Source: JAZNQL01 sp045531205 (GTDB lineage: Bacteria > Bacillota > Clostridia > UMGS1883 > UMGS1540). Taken from it: a stretch of 8,368 bases of DNA. The stretch is taken from positions 1 to 8,368 of the forward strand of contig JAZSDN010000080.1 of NCBI GenBank assembly GCA_045531205.1, read 5' to 3'. Position numbers and translations under genes: made by a program. The notes under the pieces are model-generated. The model had not been told where the DNA came from, did no database searches, and was given only the letters and a program-made list of their open reading frames with translations. Below, piece after piece: positions 1-5,184 of this stretch. Each line of letters begins with the position of its first letter. Position 1 is the stretch's first letter.

Positions 1-59
1 GTTAACACATTTTTATCAAATGCAAGGCGGTATTTAAAGCCTGCAATGCCGGGGTTATC
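1..59. repeat. Coding direct repeat, copy A (cohesin module 3)
   Basis: This stretch matches 436-494 at roughly 50 of 59 positions by eye. It encodes the NPGIAGFKYRL-FDKNVLT strand region of cohesin module 3. The offset of 435 bp is exactly 145 codons, so this is internal module duplication in the gene, not a mobile or CRISPR repeat. Confidence 0.8.
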
Positions 60-1079
60 AGCAATTGAAACTGTAATCTGTACATTTTCGCCTGCTTTTG
101 CACTTACTTTTGATACTTCTATTTTGGGTGAATCTACTGATTTAAGTACATTTACTCCACCATTTATTATATCAAAATCTACGGGTGTGCCTGTTTTATC
201 TACTATATCTGAAGAGTTATATGCAAGAGTAAGAGGATATGTGCCGTTTGCGGCATTTTCGTTTATTTTAAATTTATATGTGTATACTACACCGTCTGCG
301 GTTATATTGTTTGTATCTGCCCAGTAGCCTGTTACATAGGTAAGGTTTGCAAGGTCGTTTCCTGCTGCTGTGTCAACATTGGACATAGCTTCCCCATTTG
401 TTAATACATCTGTGTTTGCCTGTGCTGATACAGGAGTTAACACGTTTTTGTCAAACCCAAGGCGATATTTAAAGCCTGCGATGCCAGGATTATTTAACAT
501 ATTAACTTCTACATCTATTGTATCACCAGCAAAGCCAGAAGGAGAAGATACTGTCAAAGAAGGTGTGGTTACATCTGTTATGTTAATTGCCCCATCTTCT
601 GTGTCAAACAAAACATCACTTGTATCTTCAGCATGTGATACCACATTTTTGATTTTTAAATCTACTGTACCCTGTGCGGTAGATTTTACCTTGAATTTGT
701 ATGTAAATAACACACCATTTCCAGTTATATTGCTTGCTTTAACGTACTGTACGGTTACATAATCATAAGTTTCAAGATTTACATCTTCTTCCAATGCTTC
801 TAAAACATTTGAAGAATATCCTCCTCCTGTAGCTACGAGATTATTTTTTTCGCAATAGGGATAAGGTGTTATTTTAGTCTTATCGTATTCGAGTTCAAAA
901 TACAATGTTGCTATACCAGGATTTTGGGATATTGAAACTGTAACTTCAACATCCTGACCGGGAGCTACATCTGAAACAGTTGAAACTGTGAGCTTAGGTG
1001 TTGCTGCCGATACGCCAAATACTATATTGCAGCAAACCAGGCACAGGACTGTTATGAAAGACAGTATTTTTTTATACAT
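1..1079 (-). CDS. Secreted multi-cohesin scaffold-like protein, partial (C-terminus beyond left edge)
   Basis: The reading frame is open from an ATG at 1079 to the left edge, giving 359 complete codons and no stop. AGGAGG lies 8 nt before the start. Residues 1-26 form a signal peptide (MYKK, a hydrophobic core, then VSAA). Three tandem modules follow, at roughly residues 28-168, 172-316 and 317 onward. Each shows the cohesin pattern: a beta strand after an AGxxVxVxVSI-like stretch, then NPGIAGFKYRL-FD, and near the end a GVVYTYKFKI strand and an NGGVNV end. Equivalent residues (T71, T215, T360) are 144 and 145 residues apart. Module 1 is divergent (NPGIATLYFELEYD); modules 2 and 3 are very alike. 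Cohesins bind dockerins through calcium-dependent protein contacts outside the cell, and a dockerin protein is encoded next door. No catalytic domain is visible. The missing C-terminus could hold further cohesins, a dockerin or a wall or membrane anchor. The cohesin call is firm; the partner is inferred. Confidence 0.85.
   Translation of the reverse strand, partial: MYKKILSFITVLCLVCCNIVFGVSAATPKLTVSTVSDVAPGQDVEVTVSISQNPGIATLYFELEYDKTKITPYPYCEKNNLVATGGGYSSNVLEALEEDVNLETYDYVTVQYVKASNITGNGVLFTYKFKVKSTAQGTVDLKIKNVVSHAEDTSDVLFDTEDGAINITDVTTPSLTVSSPSGFAGDTIDVEVNMLNNPGIAGFKYRLGFDKNVLTPVSAQANTDVLTNGEAMSNVDTAAGNDLANLTYVTGYWADTNNITADGVVYTYKFKINENAANGTYPLTLAYNSSDIVDKTGTPVDFDIINGGVNVLKSVDSPKIEVSKVSAKAGENVQITVSIADNPGIAGFKYRLAFDKNVL
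436..494. repeat. Coding direct repeat, copy B (cohesin module 2)
   Basis: This is the partner of 1-59 and encodes the same NPGIAGFKYRL-FDKNVLT block in cohesin module 2. Most differences are single transitions, several of them synonymous, which suggests fairly recent duplication or gene conversion between modules. The matching stretch of module 1, starting near 868, has diverged much further. Confidence 0.8.
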
Positions 1080-1126
1080 TCTTTCTACCTCCTCTTGCAC
1101 TTTTCTTTTAATGAATCCTCATTTTT

Positions 1127-1154
1127 ATTTTATAAGTACGGATTATCCGTACAA
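1127..1154 (-). promoter_or_regulatory. Promoter of the cohesin gene
   Basis: On the minus strand TTGTAC (1149-1154) and TAAAAT (1127-1132) are separated by 16 bp, and the -10 lies 47 nt before the start codon. The spacer and part of the -35 are occupied by a perfect palindrome (separate entry), so the promoter looks regulated. Confidence 0.55.
1136..1152. promoter_or_regulatory. 17-bp perfect palindrome, probable repressor operator
   Basis: GTACGGATTATCCGTAC consists of two 8-bp perfect arms around one central base. It covers four bases of the -35 element and most of the spacer of the cohesin-gene promoter. A dimeric regulator bound here would block RNA polymerase. The arms are too short and the centre too tight for a transcription terminator, and no T-run follows. 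The regulator is unknown, and no second copy was found in this window. Confidence 0.5.
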
Positions 1155-1221
1155 AAACACTGTTAAATAAGTGGAATTTTCAAATTTATTGTTTTTTTTA
1201 TACTAAAACGCAAAATTTCTA

Positions 1222-1255
1222 AAACAGGCACAGCGGACAAACGCCGTGCCTGTTT
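1222..1255 (-). terminator. Terminator-like hairpin downstream of the dockerin gene
   Basis: AAACAGGCAC (1222-1231) pairs perfectly with GTGCCTGTTT (1246-1255). The inner bases GCG/CGC can extend the stem past one mismatch around a 6-nt loop. On the minus strand the stem runs into TTTTAGAAATTTTG, a moderate U-tract. On the plus strand it is followed by CATATTTTTTT, so it may act in both directions. It lies about 100 nt after the dockerin stop codon and just upstream of the cohesin promoter, so it would separate the two transcription units. Confidence 0.65.
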
Positions 1256-1358
1256 CATATTTTTTTGAGATGGTTTGTCTCTTAAATATAAACCATTATA
1301 TGTTTAAAATAAACTCTTTAATGTCTAAATATAATGTTATGTGCTGATGATTTGTTTC

Positions 1359-2354
1359 TTATTTGCCGAGAACTGCACTTGGCCAGCCTGCGAGGTGCTG
1401 GAGAAGTTTAACCTGGTCAGCAGCTGTAGGTGTTGTTGAACCATCGTTGGGGTTAATCTTTGCTGCTGCGTCAAGCTGTGTCTGTGTTATTGCGGGTGTA
1501 AGTACATATTCTGCAAGGTATTTTGCAAGTCTTAAGCTGTCGAGGTCGTCAACGTCACCGTCGCTGTCAACGTCACCGATAACACTTCCGTATACGTTTA
1601 CGCCTGTAAGTACTGTTTTAATTGATTCAACAATTGCATCTGTTGCTTCGTCTTCAATTGCTGATATAAGTGCCTGAAGAACGTCTTTACCTTCGCTAAC
1701 ACTTACGCCGTTAACTTCTGTAATTCCTTCAGCTATGATATTCTGTGCTAAGTTATTTGCAAATGTTGCATCAATTGTGTTTACAACAAATTTATCGTTT
1801 TCTGTTGTGATAGTGAAAAGTCCGTTAAACATTTCGAAGAAGGGATAGAAATCCAAATATGTTAATCCTGTGTATTCATTGAATACTGTGTCACGGAAAT
1901 CTTCTGCAACGAGTTCTTCATAAAGGTCCTTTAATGCAGCTGCTGTTTCTGCATCTATATCGTATGTACCTCTTGCAAAGTGCTGAGCTACTGCTGCTTC
2001 TCTGTCTGCTTCGGGAACGCTCTTTATAAGCTGGAATAAGAAAAGCATTTCATCTGCTGAAAGGCCGCCTGCATTTAATGCTGCGATAATGTCAACTGAT
2101 GTTAAGTTATTGTTTTCTACCAATGTAATAAGTTCGTCCATGTGAGCATCGTCTGCTACATAGTATGTAAGATAATGTCTATAAACATTCAAGCGAATTT
2201 CAGGGTCGCTTACGTTTGCAAGTGATGAAACAAGTGCTGATATAGCTGTTTTTGCTTCACCGTAACCTGCGTTTACAGCATTTGCGGATGCTATGCCTGA
2301 CATACATCCAATCAAAAATACTACCAATACTAATAATGATACCAATCTTTTCAT
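1359..2354 (-). CDS. Secreted dockerin-bearing protein of unknown function
   Basis: A 331-residue protein with an ATG start and a GGAGAT ribosome site about 10 nt upstream. Residues 1-24 are a secretion signal with two readings: a lipobox LIGC with Cys17 (lipoprotein) or a signal peptidase I site after ASA (residues 22-24). Residues 27-250 are acidic, Ala/Leu-rich and apparently mostly helical; I recognise no family or catalytic motif there. Residues 253-331 are a type I-like dockerin. The first calcium loop is canonical (D261, D263, D265, D269, D272), followed by the helix SLRLAKYLAEY. The second repeat (residues 300-324, ending TAADQVKLLQHLAGW) keeps its helix but has a degenerate, longer loop. 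The dockerin would attach this protein to a cohesin, possibly that of the neighbouring gene. It lies 54 bp after the membrane-protein gene with no clear promoter between them, so the two probably share a transcript. Confidence 0.85.
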   Translation of the reverse strand: MKRLVSLLVLVVFLIGCMSGIASANAVNAGYGEAKTAISALVSSLANVSDPEIRLNVYRHYLTYYVADDAHMDELITLVENNNLTSVDIIAALNAGGLSADEMLFLFQLIKSVPEADREAAVAQHFARGTYDIDAETAAALKDLYEELVAEDFRDTVFNEYTGLTYLDFYPFFEMFNGLFTITTENDKFVVNTIDATFANNLAQNIIAEGITEVNGVSVSEGKDVLQALISAIEDEATDAIVESIKTVLTGVNVYGSVIGDVDSDGDVDDLDSLRLAKYLAEYVLTPAITQTQLDAAAKINPNDGSTTPTAADQVKLLQHLAGWPSAVLGK

Positions 2355-2385
2355 TATTTACCATCTCCTAATTATAATTTTTTTA

Positions 2386-2411
2386 TAATAAAATGCATTT
2401 TGCATTTATTA
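2386..2411. repeat. AT-rich inverted repeat in the gap before the dockerin gene
   Basis: AAATGCA (2391-2397) and TGCATTT (2401-2407) are perfect inverted arms around TTT. With one bulged A the symmetry extends to TAATA and TATTA, reaching the stop codon of the upstream gene. No T-run follows on the minus strand, so a terminator is unlikely. It could be a regulator site or an mRNA processing or stability hairpin between the two cotranscribed genes. Confidence 0.4.
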
Positions 2412-3110
2412 ACTGTACTCGCTTATCAATGCTGCTTTTTTTGCATTTTTCTCTGCATTATAAGCATTTCTTATTTTGGGAATAATAGAGGTGTCTCCTC
2501 CTACTTCCTTAAGTTCTTTTTCGAACGAGGATAAGATAGCCTTCATTTTTCCGTCACATTCACTTTCTAAAGCTGCAAAGCTTGAAAGGAATTTTGAAAT
2601 AGTTTCCTGTTTTGTTTGCTTTGTTCTTACCGGCAAGCTTCTAAAATGTGCCAAAACTGTTGACTCAAGTCCTCCAAGTCTTGAAAGGAAATCTGCTTTA
2701 CAAGCATAAAACTGAGTCATATATCTGTCAACTACTTCTTTTTCGGTTTTCTTTTTAATGCCCGATCCTTCATTTTTGTCTCCCGGAGGAGTTATTATAT
2801 TAACTGTAGGCTCTTCTTTTTTAGAAAAGAGACGTTCTACAGCTTCTTCCGGAGTAAGTTCGCCTTTTTCAAGCATTTCTTCTTCTTCAGGTGTGAAGTC
2901 ACGCTGTACAGATACATCGTAATCCTTTATCAGCTCTTTTACCTGTTCTTTGGATTCTGTTATCTTTGTCTGCAATTCTTCCTCACTGTATCTGAAAGAA
3001 TTGATTACGGCATGTATATTATCTTTCTGCCAAAAATATATTCCGGCACTTAAAACTATAAGAACTGAAAGTACTATACATATTACTTTTAAAAATCGTT
3101 TCCAAAACAT
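2409..3110 (-). CDS. Single-pass membrane protein with extracytoplasmic helical domain, unknown function
   Basis: A 233-residue protein with an ATG start preceded by AGGAGA at a spacing of about 9 nt. A short basic N-terminus (MFWKR) leads into one hydrophobic segment at residues 8-27, which has no obvious cleavage site, so the protein is probably anchored with its body outside. Residues 40-97 are charged, helix-forming and Glu-rich (TPEEEEMLEKGELTPEEAVE). Residues 98-122 are a Pro/Gly/Lys linker. Residues 123-233 form a second helical, coiled-coil-like domain containing Cys136 and Cys185 and ending KNAKKAALISEYS. I do not recognise a named family. It is the first gene after a consensus promoter and is followed at 54 bp by the dockerin gene. 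A role in placing or stabilising the dockerin protein at the membrane is inference from position only. Confidence 0.75.
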   Translation of the reverse strand: MFWKRFLKVICIVLSVLIVLSAGIYFWQKDNIHAVINSFRYSEEELQTKITESKEQVKELIKDYDVSVQRDFTPEEEEMLEKGELTPEEAVERLFSKKEEPTVNIITPPGDKNEGSGIKKKTEKEVVDRYMTQFYACKADFLSRLGGLESTVLAHFRSLPVRTKQTKQETISKFLSSFAALESECDGKMKAILSSFEKELKEVGGDTSIIPKIRNAYNAEKNAKKAALISEYS

Positions 3111-3152
3111 TTTACAATTCTCCTGTTTAACATAAAACAGACCTTATATCGT

Positions 3153-3181
3153 ATTATAGCATCTAAAAAATATATTGTCAA
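3153..3181 (-). promoter_or_regulatory. Consensus sigma-A promoter for the membrane-protein/dockerin genes
   Basis: TTGACA (3176-3181) and TATAAT (3153-3158) on the minus strand are separated by exactly 17 bp, a full match to consensus. The -35 begins only 14 bp after the coaX stop codon. The -10 is 42 nt before the start codon of the membrane-protein gene. No terminator is visible between coaX and this promoter, so read-through from coaX is possible. Confidence 0.85.
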
Positions 3182-3195
3182 GAATTTTTGATAAT

Positions 3196-3969
3196 TTATT
3201 TAATTTTATTTTCTTCATAATAAAACATAAGTCCATCGAGAGTGAGAGAACCATTTATGCAATAAAAAATATCGGTTTCTTCAGCTATAAGGCTTGCAAG
3301 TCCTCCTGTTGCTATGACCTTTGCCTGAGGCTCGTTCATTTCTTCTTTTATTTTTTTTACTATGTTATTTACTTGTCCTACATAGCCGTACAAAATTCCA
3401 GACTGTATACTTTCAACTGTATTTTTCCCTATAACGGAGGCAGGCTTTACTATTTCTACTCTTGGAAGTTTTGCCGTGCGCTGAAACAGTGCTTCATTTG
3501 CTATTTTTATACCAGGACAAATTACACCACCAAGATATTCTCCTTTTTTTGATACTGCACAAAATGTTGTTGCTGTGCCAAAATCTACAACAACCAAAGG
3601 ACCTCCGTAAAGGTGATATGCTGCATAGGCATTAACAAGTCTGTCTGCACCTACCTCTTTTGGATTATCATAAAGATTTTTAAGCCCGAAATCTGTTGTG
3701 TTATCTACAATATAAGGTTTTTTACCTATATATTTTTCTATTGCACGTTCAAGCGAGTACATAACCTGCGGAACAACCGAAGAAACTACTACAGCTTCTA
3801 TATTTTCAAGAGCTATCCCCTTATATTGCAAAAAGCTTACAAACATTACTCCGTATTCGTCTCTCGAACGTTCGTAAGATGTTGCAAGACGAAAATGCGC
3901 ACATGGTTTTGTCTTATCGTATACTCCCAAAACTATATTAGTATTTCCTACATCTATTGCAAGTAACAT
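3196..3969 (-). CDS. coaX: Type III pantothenate kinase
   Basis: CoaX phosphorylates pantothenate with ATP, the first committed step of coenzyme A synthesis in the cytoplasm. The 257-residue length fits the family. Motifs of the acetate and sugar kinase fold are in order: the phosphate loop DVGNTN (residues 6-11), GADR (107-110) with the conserved Asp, DFGTATT (129-135), GGVICPGI (147-154) and TGG (221-223). The ATG at 3969 is chosen because MLLAIDVGNTN is the family's usual N-terminus and AGGAGG lies just upstream, though only 4 nt away. An in-frame ATG at 4035 would add 22 mostly charged and polar residues and overlap the upstream gene. It starts 8 nt after the phosphoesterase stop, so the two are cotranscribed. 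Type III kinases are not feedback-inhibited by CoA, unlike type I enzymes such as E. coli CoaA. Confidence 0.95.
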   Translation of the reverse strand: MLLAIDVGNTNIVLGVYDKTKPCAHFRLATSYERSRDEYGVMFVSFLQYKGIALENIEAVVVSSVVPQVMYSLERAIEKYIGKKPYIVDNTTDFGLKNLYDNPKEVGADRLVNAYAAYHLYGGPLVVVDFGTATTFCAVSKKGEYLGGVICPGIKIANEALFQRTAKLPRVEIVKPASVIGKNTVESIQSGILYGYVGQVNNIVKKIKEEMNEPQAKVIATGGLASLIAEETDIFYCINGSLTLDGLMFYYEENKIK

Positions 3970-3973
3970 ATTT

Positions 3974-3979
3974 CCTCCT
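3974..3979 (-). promoter_or_regulatory. Ribosome binding site fixing the coaX start
   Basis: AGGAGG on the minus strand, only 4 nt before the ATG at 3969. It overlaps the stop codon (TAG, 3978-3980) of the upstream phosphoesterase gene, which suggests translational coupling. The tight spacing is unusual, but no better start fits the protein family. Confidence 0.7.
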
Positions 3980-4442
3980 AAATTTCCCAAATCATGGTTT
4001 TTATTTTTTCGTTCTCTATTTCTATTATTCCGCAAGTGCTATTTACATAAGATGCTGCACTGCCGGGATTTAAAAATCTTGTTCCGTATTCAGCACCGTC
4101 GAAGCTTTGATGTGTGTGCCCGAAAAGACACATATCTGCATTTTGTTGTCTTGCTTCTTCCGAAAGTTTTTTTAAAGAAGTTTTTACTCCGTACCTATGC
4201 CCATGTGTTATAAATATCTTTTTACCACACACTTCTATCATTTTTTCAGTCAAGGCTGAATATATATCATTATTGCCTGATACATATTCAATAGGTATTT
4301 GTGGAAAAGATGCTTCTATATTTTGGGCATCACGCAACACATCTCCGAGATGAATTATCATATCAACCTTCCCAAGTATATTGATTGCATTTATACATTT
4401 TTGTATTTTTCCGTGAGTGTCACTGAAAACTACTATACGCAC
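3978..4442 (-). CDS. YfcE/MJ0936-family metallophosphoesterase
   Basis: A 154-residue calcineurin-like phosphoesterase of the small YfcE/MJ0936 type, which hydrolyses phosphodiesters with two metal ions; the physiological substrate is usually unknown. All ligand motifs are present in order: SDTHG (D8, H10), HLGD (D34), GNND (residues 56-59), THGH (79-82) and GHTH (108-111). NPGSAA near the C-terminus is also typical. The start is GTG at 4442, preceded by GAGGTGAT, with 7 nt between its GAGG core and the start; MRIVVFSDTHG is the expected N-terminus. It is the first gene of a pair with coaX. Similar genes in Clostridia often sit near rph or the nucleotide pyrophosphatase gene, but neither is present here. 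The family is certain; the specific role is not. Confidence 0.93.
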   Translation of the reverse strand: MRIVVFSDTHGKIQKCINAINILGKVDMIIHLGDVLRDAQNIEASFPQIPIEYVSGNNDIYSALTEKMIEVCGKKIFITHGHRYGVKTSLKKLSEEARQQNADMCLFGHTHQSFDGAEYGTRFLNPGSAASYVNSTCGIIEIENEKIKTMIWEI

Positions 4443-4460
4443 GCTATCACCTCTTGCATA

Positions 4461-4489
4461 ATATTATGATATTTTTTTTCATTTGTCAA
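4461..4489 (-). promoter_or_regulatory. Promoter of the phosphoesterase-coaX operon
   Basis: TTGACA (4484-4489) and TAATAT (4461-4466) on the minus strand are separated by 17 bp, 19 nt before the GTG start. It lies back to back with the rightward promoter at 4493-4521; the two -35 elements are only 3 bp apart. Confidence 0.75.
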
Positions 4490-4492
4490 TAG

Positions 4493-4521
4493 TTACATTT
4501 TTATTAACAGGTGCATATTAT
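4493..4521 (+). promoter_or_regulatory. Promoter of the three-gene small-protein operon
   Basis: TTACAT (4493-4498) and TATTAT (4516-4521) have a 17-bp spacer, and the -10 is 38 nt before the TTG start at 4560. The -35 is less consensus-like than that of the divergent promoter. No strong sporulation sigma-factor motif was recognised, though this cannot be excluded by eye. Confidence 0.55.
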
Positions 4522-4545
4522 AGTATATAGAGAATTTGCTGTTAA

Positions 4546-4551
4546 AGGAGG
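4546..4551 (+). promoter_or_regulatory. Ribosome binding site selecting a TTG start
   Basis: AGGAGG with an 8-nt spacer to TTG at 4560. The nearby ATG (4553) is in another frame and meets a stop within eight codons. The more upstream in-frame TTG at 4536 would place the ribosome site inside the coding region, so 4560 is preferred. Confidence 0.75.
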
Positions 4552-4559
4552 AATGGCTT

Positions 4560-4790
4560 TTGCCAAAAAACTTTGAAGATTTATTAAAGGGCGCAAATCC
4601 AAAGCAGCTTGAAGATGTTTTAAAGAAAGCGCAAGCTTTCAGTTCTACGGCTGCCGGGCAAAAGATTATGTCGGAGCTTAAGGCTAACCCTGATTTATCT
4701 AATATTCAGGATGCAAAAAGTGCTTCCGAATATATTAAAAGCAATCCTGATTTGGTAAATAAGCTTTTAGATATTTTTAAAAACAATTGA
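4560..4790 (+). CDS. Small helical protein of unknown function, first of three
   Basis: A 76-residue protein (MPKNFEDLLKGANPKQ...) starting at TTG, preceded by AGGAGG at 8 nt. It has no signal peptide or membrane segment and appears wholly helical, soluble and lysine-rich. Three short segments begin with an Asn-Pro turn followed by a helix: ANPKQLEDVL (residues 12-21), ANPDLSNI (42-49) and SNPDLVNKLLDIF (61-73). The next gene carries two similar NNPE/DNPE segments. The stop codon (TGA, 4788-4790) overlaps the Shine-Dalgarno site of that gene, so translation is probably coupled. Compact clusters of small helical proteins like this occur in spore-forming Clostridia, but I cannot assign a family, and a sporulation role is only a guess. 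Confidence 0.8.
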   Translation: MPKNFEDLLKGANPKQLEDVLKKAQAFSSTAAGQKIMSELKANPDLSNIQDAKSASEYIKSNPDLVNKLLDIFKNN

Positions 4791-4796
4791 GGTGAT
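4789..4796 (+). promoter_or_regulatory. Ribosome binding site overlapping a stop codon, selecting a GTG start
   Basis: GAGGTGAT overlaps the TGA stop of the preceding gene. Its GAGG core is 8 nt before GTG at 4801. Another in-frame GTG at 4792 lies inside the site and is rejected as the start. Confidence 0.7.
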
Positions 4797-4800
4797 TTCG

Positions 4801-5172
4801 GTGTCGGAGTTCCCGGAAGATATTTTTCAGAATATTTTAAATAATCCGGAAGCTATGAAAACTATTGGTTCAATGCTTTCGTCCCTGCAAGGAAACGGCA
4901 CCGAAAATAAGGATGCCGAAAAAGGCGATAAAAAAGAGGAACAAGTCAAAAAAGATGATCCGTTTTTAGGTTTTCTTGATAATCCCGAAATGCTATTCAA
5001 GATAGGAAATATGTATAAACAAATTTCTTCTGAAGACGATACGCGGGTTAATCTTTTAATGGCACTAAAACCCTATCTCTCAGAAAAGCGTGCAGAAAGA
5101 GTTGACGGGGCTGTAAAAATTTTAAAGCTTTCGAAAATGTCATCCGTATTAGGAGACCTTAATATTTTTTAG
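4801..5172 (+). CDS. Small two-part helical protein of unknown function, second of three
   Basis: A 123-residue protein starting at GTG, preceded by GAGG at 8 nt. The N-terminal part (residues 1-31) has a helix starting NNPEAMKTIGSML. Residues 32-53 are a highly charged, Lys/Glu-rich, probably disordered linker. A second DNPEMLFKIGNMY helix starts at residue 60. The C-terminal part (79-117) reads DDTRVNLLMALKPYL, then SEKRAERVDGAVKILKLSKM, an amphipathic helical hairpin that looks like the conserved core. There is no signal peptide, membrane segment or catalytic motif. The shared Asn-Pro-Glu segments link it to the upstream protein, and it may oligomerise with it. The TAG stop overlaps the ribosome site of the next gene. 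Function unknown. Confidence 0.8.
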   Translation: MSEFPEDIFQNILNNPEAMKTIGSMLSSLQGNGTENKDAEKGDKKEEQVKKDDPFLGFLDNPEMLFKIGNMYKQISSEDDTRVNLLMALKPYLSEKRAERVDGAVKILKLSKMSSVLGDLNIF

Positions 5173-5178
5173 GAGGGG
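5171..5178 (+). promoter_or_regulatory. Ribosome binding site selecting a TTG start
   Basis: AGGAGGGG begins within the TAG stop codon of the preceding gene (5170-5172). From the end of AGGAGG the TTG at 5185 is 8 nt away. The in-frame ATG at 5191 is 14 nt away, so TTG is the better start and adds only two residues. Confidence 0.65.
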
Positions 5179-5184
5179 TAAGCT

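Noticed and set aside
1..494. Direct repeats as a CRISPR array or mobile element
   Set aside because: There are only two close copies, in frame, spaced one protein module apart. They are coding duplications.
46..1170. Rightward open frames opposite the cohesin gene (46-327, 370-762, 988-1170)
   Set aside because: They are shadows of the leftward cohesin frame, have no good ribosome sites and show no recognisable domains. The leftward frame has a signal peptide and repeated modules.
1270..1296. ATGGTTT/AAACCAT inverted repeat as a second terminator or operator
   Set aside because: The arms are only 7 bp, separated by 13 bp, AT-rich and with no following T-run; chance symmetry is likely.
2386..2411. 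Inverted repeat read as a terminator of the membrane-protein gene
   Set aside because: On the minus strand it is followed by an A-run rather than a T-run and the stem is weak, so I list it only as a repeat.
3175..3966. Rightward open frames opposite coaX (3175-3552, 3613-3966)
   Set aside because: Their composition is Phe/Tyr/Cys-rich, as expected for the antisense of a real gene, and coaX motifs are complete on the other strand.
3970..4035. Longer CoaX with 22 extra N-terminal residues
   Set aside because: The extension overlaps the phosphoesterase gene and is mostly charged and polar with no family match. The Shine-Dalgarno site and the family N-terminus both point to 3969.
4536..4559. 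Upstream TTG start for the first small protein
   Set aside because: It would put the AGGAGG ribosome site inside the coding region and has no ribosome site of its own.
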